In this document: one piece after another, positions 32,896-38,412 of the stretch
Layout of the letters: each line of letters starts with the position of its first letter
How positions within the stretch are numbered: the stretch's first letter is position 1
From: Deltaproteobacteria bacterium
GTDB taxonomy: Bacteria; Desulfobacterota; Binatia; Binatales; Binataceae
DNA: 38,412 nucleotides
NCBI GenBank assembly: GCA_021827495.1
Contig: JAKAVN010000017.1
Coordinates: 1 to 38,412, forward strand
Direction of reading: 5' to 3'
Notes under the pieces: model-generated
Database searches by the model: none
What the model saw: the letters and a program-made list of their open reading frames with translations, nothing else
Told to the model about the DNA's origin: nothing
Translations under genes and position numbers: made by a program

Positions 32896-33858
32896 TTACG
32901 CCGCCGCCTGCGCCAGGCGCGTGTAGTGGGTCGCGATCTCGCGCCCGATAAGCTCCACCTGTTGCGCCCAGGCCTGCGGCTCGGCCACCGGCCATAGCAC
33001 GAACTTGTCCAGGCCCACCGCGATATACTCGTTGACCCGCTCAATGATGTCCGCGGGCGAGCCGAACACGGTGCGGCTGAGAAACTCCTCGCCGCCGCGG
33101 CCCAGCGTGCGCACCACCGGCTCCAGCTCGGCCTTGGCGTGCTCGCGCGAGGGGCCAAGACGGCAGAGCAGGATCAGGCCCGACTCGATACGCGCCTTGG
33201 CCCGCCCGTACTCGGCGGCATAGCCGCGCACGGCGGCCAGGTTGCGCGCGACTTCGTGCGGCGTGAGGAAGGACGCGAAGTAGCCGTCGGCCATGCGTGC
33301 GGTGCGGCGCAGCGCCGCCTCTGACTTGCCGCCAACCCAGATGTCGATAGTGCCCGAGTCGTTCTTGGTGCGGCGGGCCGGGCGCGGCTCGAGGGTCACG
33401 TTGTCGAAATTGAAGAAGCGGCCGTGATGGCTCACATTGGACTGGGTCCATACCTTGCGCAGGACCTCGACGCCTTCGTCCAGGCGCCGGCCGCGCGCCG
33501 CCTGCGTAATCCCGGTCGCCGCGTAATCGGCCAGGTTCGCCCCGGTACCGACCGCCATCACCATCCGTCCGTGCGCGTAATAGTCGAGTGTCGCGAACGC
33601 TTTCGCGACCATCAGGGGATGGCGCAGGTTGAGCAGCAGTACGCTGGGGCCGAGCTTGATGTGCGAGGTGTGCGAGGCCAGCACCGCGAGGGTGGCGACC
33701 ACGTCAAGTTCGGGCGAGGGCGACAGCAGATGGTCGGAGAGCCAGAACGAGTCGAGTCCCCATTCCTCGGCCTTCTCGGCCACGTGCACGATGGTTTCCG
33801 GCGTCGGCATCCCGAGCCGCCAAAGCCCGAATCCGACTCCGATCTTGACTTGCTTCAT
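32896..33858 (-). CDS. LLM-class (luciferase-like, F420- or flavin-dependent) oxidoreductase
   Basis: A 320-residue TIM-barrel oxidoreductase. Family signs: WGLDSFWLSDHLL near the N-terminus, HIKLGPSVLLLNLRHPLMVA, ATLDYYAHGRMVMAVGTGAN, EGVEVLRKVW, and IDIWVGGKSEAALRRTARMADGY. Family members use F420 or FMN for hydride transfer or monooxygenation; the cofactor cannot be read from these motifs with confidence. I chose the ATG at 33858, eight bases after AAGGAG, over the GTG at 33864 which is only two bases from it. It lies upstream of the inverted repeat and HxlR gene on the same strand, so it could be read through into them. Confidence 0.92.
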   Translation of the reverse strand: MKQVKIGVGFGLWRLGMPTPETIVHVAEKAEEWGLDSFWLSDHLLSPSPELDVVATLAVLASHTSHIKLGPSVLLLNLRHPLMVAKAFATLDYYAHGRMVMAVGTGANLADYAATGITQAARGRRLDEGVEVLRKVWTQSNVSHHGRFFNFDNVTLEPRPARRTKNDSGTIDIWVGGKSEAALRRTARMADGYFASFLTPHEVARNLAAVRGYAAEYGRAKARIESGLILLCRLGPSREHAKAELEPVVRTLGRGGEEFLSRTVFGSPADIIERVNEYIAVGLDKFVLWPVAEPQAWAQQVELIGREIATHYTRLAQAAA

Positions 33859-33936
33859 CGCCACGGCTCCTTAACTTATGACGCCCCCCGTTTAGCCGCA
33901 TAGTACCATAGCGGATGCCCTGCCGGATCGGGTAAT

Positions 33937-34692
33937 GTGTGGCCGGTGAGCGCTCTGGGAGTAACCGTACTGGGTGCGGGCGATGCCTTCGCAAGCGGCG
34001 GCCGTCTTCAGGCCGGCTACGTTATTGAAGCCGCCGACGCGCACATCCTGATGGAAGCCGGGCCTACGCTGCTCCCGGCGATGAAGCGCAGCGGGCTCAG
34101 CCCCGCCGACCTCGATTGCGTTCTCATCAGCCATTTGCACGGCGATCATTTCGCCGGGCTGCCCTTCCTGATGCTGGAATACATGTGGGAGAGCCCGCGC
34201 AAGCGCATCCTCACCATCGCCGGTCCGCGCCATCTCGAGCAGCGCACCCGCACGCTCTTTCATAACATGTATCCCAGCATGGATACCCATCCGCTGATGC
34301 GCAAGCTCAGGTTCGTGGAGCTCGAGGCCGGGCGCACCGCGCGCGTGGGCCCGGCGCGCGTCGCCACCATCCGCACGCCGCATACCAAGCCTGACGTCTC
34401 GCTCGCCCTGCGGCTGACCGTCGGCGGCAAGTCGCTGGCGTTCTCCGGCGACAGCGGATGGACCGATGCGCTGGTGGGGCTGAGCGCGGGCGCCGATTTG
34501 TTTCTGTGCGAGTGCACTTACTTTGAGAGTGACCATCTGGATTTTCATCTCAACTACCCGGCCATCGAGCGCAACCGCAGCCGTTTCACGGCCAAACGAA
34601 TAATCCTGACGCATCTCGGCCGCGAAGTGCTCGCCCGCCAGCGCGAGATCGGGATGGAGATGGCGACCGACCTGATGAAAATCACCGTCTGA
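33937..34692 (+). CDS. Metallo-beta-lactamase-fold hydrolase (RNase Z/ElaC-like)
   Basis: A 251-residue metal-dependent hydrolase. The zinc motif HxHxDH is SHLHGDH (H66, H68, D70, H71), with further ligands in FSGDSGW and the closing ILTHLG. VTVLGAGDAF at the start and the layout through PHTKPDVSLALRLTVGG fit the RNase Z/ElaC-related branch, but the exosite arm of true RNase Z is not evident, so a different phosphodiester or ester substrate is possible. The start is probably the GTG at 33937; another GTG at 33946 is in frame. It diverges from the LLM gene. Confidence 0.88.
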   Translation: MWPVSALGVTVLGAGDAFASGGRLQAGYVIEAADAHILMEAGPTLLPAMKRSGLSPADLDCVLISHLHGDHFAGLPFLMLEYMWESPRKRILTIAGPRHLEQRTRTLFHNMYPSMDTHPLMRKLRFVELEAGRTARVGPARVATIRTPHTKPDVSLALRLTVGGKSLAFSGDSGWTDALVGLSAGADLFLCECTYFESDHLDFHLNYPAIERNRSRFTAKRIILTHLGREVLARQREIGMEMATDLMKITV

Positions 34693-34822
34693 CGGGCTTT
34701 GAGCCAGGCCCGTGGGCTGGATATGCTCGTGAGTGGGTCGGCTGTTGCCCGCGTGCTGGAGCTTGGATTCAGCCCAGGGCGCTGCGGTTGACCGCAAGCA
34801 GAAGAAAAAAGGAGCCTGCCGG

Positions 34823-35596
34823 ATGGGTATAGCGGACGGCAAGCGCGCGCTGATAGTCGGCGTCGCCAACGACAAGAGCCTCGCCTGGGCGATCGCGCAG
34901 GAGCTCAAGGCCCAGGGCGCGGAGATCGCGCTCACGTACCAGGGCGAGGTGCTGGAGAAGCGCGTGCGCCCGCTCGCCGAGTCGATCGGCGCGCTGGTGG
35001 TCGGCGAGCTCGACGTCACCAATGACGTTCAGATCGGGCTGACGATGTCGGAGCTGCGCGAGTTGTGGGGCGGGCTCGACCTGCTGGTCCACGCGGTCGC
35101 CTTCGCCGACCGTGAAGACCTGCGCGACCGCTTTCTGACGGTGAGCCGCGGCAACTTCGCCAAGGCGCTGGAGATCAGCGCGTACTCGCTGGTGGCGCTG
35201 GCGCGCGCGGCGGAACCGCTGATGGAAGCGCGCGGCGGCGGCGCGGTACTGACGCTGAGCTACCTTGGCGCGGTGCGCGCGGTGCCCAACTACAACGTCA
35301 TGGGCGTGGCCAAAGCGGCGCTGGAAGCCTGCGTGCGCTATCTGGCGGTCGATCTCGGGCCGAAAAACATCCGCGTCAACGCGCTCAGCGCCGCGCCCGC
35401 GCGGACGCTTTCGTCCTCGGCCATCCGCGACTACTTCACGATGGCCCACGAGGTCGAGGAGCGCTCGCCGATGCGCCGCGGGATGAAGACCGAGGAGGTC
35501 GGCAAGATGGCCGCCGCGCTGCTGAGCGATCTTTCCAGCGGCGTCACCGGCCAGACCGTTTACGTCGACGTCGGCTACAGCATCGTGGGGCTGTAA
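34823..35596 (+). CDS. fabI: Enoyl-[acyl-carrier-protein] reductase (NADH)
   Basis: FabI carries out the last reduction of each type II fatty-acid elongation cycle, turning trans-2-enoyl-ACP to acyl-ACP with NADH. The 257-residue SDR-fold product has the FabI pattern GVANDKSLAWAIAQELKAQG for cofactor binding and the active-site set Y147, Y157 and K164 in SYLGAVRAVPNYNVMGVAKA. Those positions correspond to Tyr146, Tyr156 and Lys163 in E. coli. SAAPARTLSSSAI is the flexible substrate loop (commonly SAGPIRTLAASGI). The ATG at 34823 follows AAAAAAGGAG. It is the target enzyme of triclosan and isoniazid-type inhibitors in other bacteria. Confidence 0.95.
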   Translation: MGIADGKRALIVGVANDKSLAWAIAQELKAQGAEIALTYQGEVLEKRVRPLAESIGALVVGELDVTNDVQIGLTMSELRELWGGLDLLVHAVAFADREDLRDRFLTVSRGNFAKALEISAYSLVALARAAEPLMEARGGGAVLTLSYLGAVRAVPNYNVMGVAKAALEACVRYLAVDLGPKNIRVNALSAAPARTLSSSAIRDYFTMAHEVEERSPMRRGMKTEEVGKMAAALLSDLSSGVTGQTVYVDVGYSIVGL

Positions 35597-35644
35597 CGCT
35601 CCTGGCGCGCCGGCGCGAAGCCGCATCTGACAAGGAGTGGCGCG

Positions 35645-36421
35645 ATGGCGATTGTCGCGGTGCCTCAGCTCACGGACAATTACGCGTACTTGGTAATCGA
35701 CGGCGCGCGCAAACAGTGCGCCGTGGTCGACTGCTCCGAGGCGGACAAGGTGCTCGCCGAGGTCAGCCGGCGCGGGCTCAAACTGGTGGCCGTGTTGCCC
35801 ACGCATTGGCATCCCGATCACGTCGGCGGCAACCAGGAACTGGCGCGCGCGGTGCCGCGGCTGCGCGTCTATGGCGCGCGCACCGAGGGCGGCCGGATTC
35901 CGGCGATGACCGACGAGGTCGGCGACGGCGACGAGGTCGCGGTGGGGCCGATCCGCGGGCGCGTGATTGGAATTCCCGCCCACACCAGCGGCCATATCGC
36001 CTATTACTTCCCGTCGCTGAAGGCGGTGTTCACCGGCGACACCTTGTTCATCGCGGGATGCGGCCGGGTGTTCGAGGGCAACGCCGACACCATGCTGGCC
36101 TCGCTCGGCAGGCTCGCCGCCCTGCCCGACGATACCCAGGTCTACTGCGGCCACGAGTACACCGAGAAGAACCTGCAATTCGCGCTGACGCTCGAGCCCG
36201 GCAACGCGGCGCTCAAGGCCAAGTATGAGTGGACGCGCAGGACGCGGGCCGAAGGCAAATTCACGATTCCCTCGACCATCGGCGACGAGAAGCGCTTCAA
36301 CCCATTTCTGCGCACCGGCAGCGCGGAGTTGCGCGCGAGCCTCAGGAAGATCGATCCGTCAGTCGGCGATGAGCCGGTGGCTATTTTCGCCAAGACCCGC
36401 GAGCTGAAAGACCGGTTCTAG
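35645..36421 (+). CDS. gloB: Hydroxyacylglutathione hydrolase (glyoxalase II)
   Basis: GloB hydrolyses S-lactoylglutathione in methylglyoxal detoxification. The 258-residue product starts with the metallo-beta-lactamase domain: QLTDNYAYLVID, then the binuclear metal motif THWHPDH (H54, H56, D58, H59), HTSGHIAYYF, and FTGDTLFIAGCGRVFEGNAD. The C-terminal glyoxalase II helical region contains CGHEYTEKNLQFAL and KRFNPFLR. The family motif is usually THHHxDH; Trp replaces the second, non-ligand His here. The ATG at 35645 follows AAGGAGTGGCG. It lies 48 bases after fabI, likely co-transcribed. Confidence 0.94.
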   Translation: MAIVAVPQLTDNYAYLVIDGARKQCAVVDCSEADKVLAEVSRRGLKLVAVLPTHWHPDHVGGNQELARAVPRLRVYGARTEGGRIPAMTDEVGDGDEVAVGPIRGRVIGIPAHTSGHIAYYFPSLKAVFTGDTLFIAGCGRVFEGNADTMLASLGRLAALPDDTQVYCGHEYTEKNLQFALTLEPGNAALKAKYEWTRRTRAEGKFTIPSTIGDEKRFNPFLRTGSAELRASLRKIDPSVGDEPVAIFAKTRELKDRF

Positions 36422-36602
36422 CGCGCCGTGCCGTGGTCGGCAGACGCGGATGCGCGGCGCGAGAAATTGTGCGGGGCGCGCAAGAGCGTCGCAGCAGGGT
36501 CGGGCCTAGAAGAGCCCGGAAAAGGGCAGTGAGGCAAAAATTAAACGAAAATAGATTGTGTTAGCGAATGCTGCTCGAAGAGAAATGAAGCTTAGCGCAG
36601 AT

Positions 36603-36654
36603 ACGATAAAGACGATAAAGCGAATTTGACATTACGCGGCCCCTGACCTAGGCT
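36603..36654 (+). promoter_or_regulatory. Probable sigma-70 promoter of the pilin gene with upstream tandem repeat
   Basis: TTGACA (36626-36631), a 17-base spacer and TAGGCT (36649-36654) form a -35/-10 pair with a perfect -35 and a weak -10. Directly upstream is a tandem repeat ACGATAAAG (36603-36611, 36612-36620), a plausible activator site. The predicted 5' leader is about 44 bases. Confidence 0.6.
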
Positions 36655-36704
36655 GCAACACGTAAGCTTTCAACGACGAACTTCTCAATGCAGGAGAGTG
36701 CCGC

Positions 36705-36896
36705 ATGACATTCATCCGGGAACTGTTCATCCGCGTCAGGGAGACCATGACTCGCCGACTGCGCGCCCAGACCATGGTCGAGTATGCCCTGATTATCGCC
36801 GCCATCGGCGTCGTCGCATGGGGCGCCTACAACCTCATGGGGCAGGACATCGGGTCGATGGCGAGCGGCATCGATTCCGCTCTGACCAGCTCCTAA
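36705..36896 (+). CDS. Flp-type (type IVb) pilin
   Basis: A 63-residue pre-pilin of the Flp/Fap family that polymerises into thin tight-adherence pili. After a basic leader (about 1-21, ending RRLRA) comes QTMVEYALIIAAIGVVAWG, where the glutamate at +5 of the processed pilin and the hydrophobic helix are typical; cleavage is expected after Ala-21 (small residue, then four residues, then Glu-Tyr). The C-terminus GSMASGIDSALTSS is short and Ser-rich as in Flp pilins. The ATG at 36705 follows AGGAGAG. The secretion genes (tadV, cpaBC, tadA) are not in the window, so this gene is an orphan here. Confidence 0.9.
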   Translation: MTFIRELFIRVRETMTRRLRAQTMVEYALIIAAIGVVAWGAYNLMGQDIGSMASGIDSALTSS

Positions 36897-37304
36897 GGAA
36901 GATTCGACCGCGGCGCACGCGACGGCGTGGTCGCGATGCGCAAGTGGCTCGAACGACGGATTCGAACGCGCGGGCTGCCGTCGAACAGAGTCAAAAAAAC
37001 CCGTCCAACAGGGCGGGTTTTTGTTTTGGGGAAGCCGTCAAAACGAAACGATTTTACTTCGGAATCCGGGCCTTCTGACCGATTTCATGCCCGGATTCGC
37101 CACCAATCGCCCGCCTGCCAGCTTCCATTGCACGAGCATCGCTTCGGGATGATCCGCGTCGGACACGGGCGGGCTTCACACCAGGGTGCGCTCGTGGAAC
37201 CCGATGCATCCAGCACTCAAGGAAGCCGGTCCACATAATATTACCGCAGTGGTCGAACTGCCCGCCCATCTCCTGTATCGACGCCCGGCGCGGCGCGCGC
37301 CGTT
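36897..37304. other. Gap after the pilin gene
   Basis: This 408-base region holds the strong terminator at 36995-37027. The rest, up to the NIPSNAP gene stop, shows no supported gene. A GGATTCGAAC string near 36958 recalls a tRNA T-loop but no cloverleaf can be formed. Confidence 0.5.
36995..37027 (+). terminator. Rho-independent terminator of the pilin gene
   Basis: AAAAACCCGTCC (36995-37006) and GGGCGGGTTTTT (37011-37022) form a 12-bp stem (one G-T pair) with loop AACA, followed by GTTTT. A-rich left arm and T-rich tail make a classical terminator about 100 bases after the pilin stop. Confidence 0.9.
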
Positions 37305-37619
37305 CTATTTGAGTCCCGAGAATTCCGCCGGCGTCATGATCTTATTGCTCTGGCTGACCACCAGCGCGCGCAGCTTGGGAACGATCCCCGCGCGGCGCGG
37401 GTCGCGCGCCCATGCCGCCCATTTTTGCTGGCGCTCGTTGAGGTCGTTGAAGGCCCACAGGTGAACCAGCTCGTTGAGCGGGCCGATGTCCGTGGACCAG
37501 TAGCCGACCGGCTTGAGTCCGTGCTCGGCCAGGATCGGCAACAGCTCGTCCTTGGTGATCTGGATGTATTGCGGCGCACCGCCCAGCACCAGAGTGTAAG
37601 TTCGAAGTTCGTAGATCAT
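37305..37619 (-). CDS. NIPSNAP-family protein
   Basis: A 104-residue dimeric alpha/beta (ferredoxin-like) protein of the NIPSNAP family. It begins with the family motif MIYELRTYTL and continues through LLPILAEHGLKPVGYW, ELVHLWAFNDLNERQQKW and a C-terminal PAEFSGLK. NIPSNAP proteins have varied or unknown roles; bacterial members often accompany acyl-CoA and aromatic degradation genes, as here beside an enoyl-CoA hydratase. The ATG at 37619 has a full AAGGAGGT Shine-Dalgarno, so high translation is likely. It follows the hydratase gene by 11 bases. Confidence 0.9.
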   Translation of the reverse strand: MIYELRTYTLVLGGAPQYIQITKDELLPILAEHGLKPVGYWSTDIGPLNELVHLWAFNDLNERQQKWAAWARDPRRAGIVPKLRALVVSQSNKIMTPAEFSGLK

Positions 37620-37630
37620 CACACACCTCC

Positions 37631-38412
37631 TTACTTATTATCCCAGCCCTTCGCGCCGGGCCATGACGCGGCCGCGCCCAGCCCTTCGAGCGCCAGTCCA
37701 TAGCCAAGACCGTCGAGCATCAGGCGCTTGAGCTGCTGGGTTATCGCAACCCGCGCGTAACGTACGGTGAGCGGCGGCTGGGCGGCGATTATCTGCGCCA
37801 GTTCCCACGCGCGTGGCACCAGGCGCTCGCGCGGCACGACTTCGCTGACTACGCCCAGCTCCAGCGCCTCGCGCGCCGAAAGCTTCTGTCCGGTGAGTAA
37901 GAAGTAGCGGCCGCGATTGGGGCCCAGCACCAGCGGCCACACTACGTGCACGCCGTCGCCTGGCACGATCCCGTTGGGAAAATGTGGCGCGTCCTGAAAG
38001 GCCGCGTTGTCGGAGGTGATCACGATGTCGCACAGCACGGCAAGCTCGGCATGAACCAGCGCAGGACCGTTGACCGCCGCGATCATCGGCACCTCGATGT
38101 TGAGGTGGTTCATCAGGAGGTACTTGGCGTCGTTGTAGATGTGATCCCAAGACGTGGCGCGGACGCCGGCGCGCGGCGTCGGCGTCGGCTCGCCGCTGGC
38201 GGTCTTGCCGGCCGGAGCGGCGCGGCCGCCGCCGAGATCGAGCTCGGCGCAGAATGCGTCGCCGGTGCCGGTGATGATGACGCAGCGGTTCCCATGATCG
38301 CGCGCGACGTCGTAAAAGGCGTACGACAACTCCTCGTGCGGCGTGCCTCCCCACTTGAGCGGGCCGCCCGCGCTGTGCAGTGTCATCTGCAGGATGCCGT
38401 TGCGGCGTTCCA
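37631..38412 (-). CDS. Enoyl-CoA hydratase/isomerase (crotonase family), 5' end outside window
   Basis: The frame is open to the window edge, and the residues just before the internal Met at 38386 (ERRNGILQ) continue the family pattern, so the true start lies outside. About 260 residues are visible. Crotonase signs: [20 protein letters not shown] near the first oxyanion loop, [20 protein letters not shown] for the second oxyanion Gly and the helix after it, [20 protein letters not shown], and [13 protein letters not shown] at the C-terminus. The usual Glu pair of true hydratases is not clearly identifiable (the region after GPAL reads VHAELAVL), so isomerase, hydrolase or decarboxylase activity is equally possible. 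It is co-oriented with the NIPSNAP gene. Confidence 0.88.
   Translation of the reverse strand, partial: ERRNGILQMTLHSAGGPLKWGGTPHEELSYAFYDVARDHGNRCVIITGTGDAFCAELDLGGGRAAPAGKTASGEPTPTPRAGVRATSWDHIYNDAKYLLMNHLNIEVPMIAAVNGPALVHAELAVLCDIVITSDNAAFQDAPHFPNGIVPGDGVHVVWPLVLGPNRGRYFLLTGQKLSAREALELGVVSEVVPRERLVPRAWELAQIIAAQPPLTVRYARVAITQQLKRLMLDGLGYGLALEGLGAAASWPGAKGWDNK

Noticed and set aside
34769-36178. 469-codon leftward frame spanning fabI and gloB
   Set aside because: It covers two recognised genes on the opposite strand and has no domain of its own.
36935-36985. tRNA-like string GGATTCGAAC after the pilin gene
   Set aside because: The flanking bases do not pair into T-stem or acceptor stem, and no anticodon arm can be drawn.
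1-38412. CRISPR array, insertion sequence, prophage or integrative element
   Set aside because: No regularly spaced repeats, transposase, integrase or phage gene was found; the decayed genes have no mobile element beside them.

Overview
This is a GC-rich bacterial chromosome segment without insertion sequences, phage genes, CRISPR arrays or rRNA/tRNA genes. It carries dnaA and dnaN, an F0-only ATP synthase operon, lipobox lipoproteins, outer-membrane porins and an RND pump, so the host is Gram-negative (two membranes). The accompanying CaiB/BaiF CoA-transferase, MaoC hydratase, LLM oxidoreductase, NIPSNAP and enoyl-CoA hydratase genes fit an uncultured Desulfobacterota/Binatota-like lineage. 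That placement is inferred from gene content, not from a search.

Left part (1-7010): the end of an Smr-domain gene meets, across a perfect 17-bp hairpin, a leftward operon hemL-atpZ-atpI-atpB-atpE. It makes the ATP synthase membrane ring and stator subunit a, but no F1 genes and no subunit b are present. Divergent from it are dnaA and dnaN. A back-to-back pair of DnaA boxes lies 93 bp before dnaA. Another box and a 16-bp AT-rich palindrome lie between dnaA and dnaN. This is the best candidate for the replication origin.

Middle part (7058-19297): a GT39/ArnT-like membrane glycosyltransferase diverges from a YyaL-type thioredoxin-domain protein and an endonuclease/exonuclease/phosphatase-fold protein. 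Then come two tandem amidases with a small AtzG/GatC-like protein between them. Next is a leftward unit made of a double-length CaiB/BaiF protein, a small unrecognised ORF and an MprF-C-terminal-like (DUF2156) acyltransferase. The small ORF overlaps the DUF2156 start by ATGA.

Envelope part (19298-28767): a rightward run of small lipoproteins and a large porin. It includes two tandem paralogous lipoproteins of a family I do not recognise and the frameshifted tail of a second porin. Facing it is an RND efflux operon (permease, then periplasmic adaptor) whose third gene, a TolC-type outer-membrane factor, survives only as a signal peptide joined out of frame to a C-terminal scrap. The locus looks like one of active duplication and decay.

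Right part (29482-38412): a UvrD/PcrA-like helicase, MaoC hydratase, an HxlR regulator with a striking inverted repeat upstream, an LLM oxidoreductase, a metallo-beta-lactamase hydrolase, FabI, glyoxalase II and a lone Flp-type pilin with its own promoter and terminator. A NIPSNAP protein and a 5'-truncated enoyl-CoA hydratase close the window.
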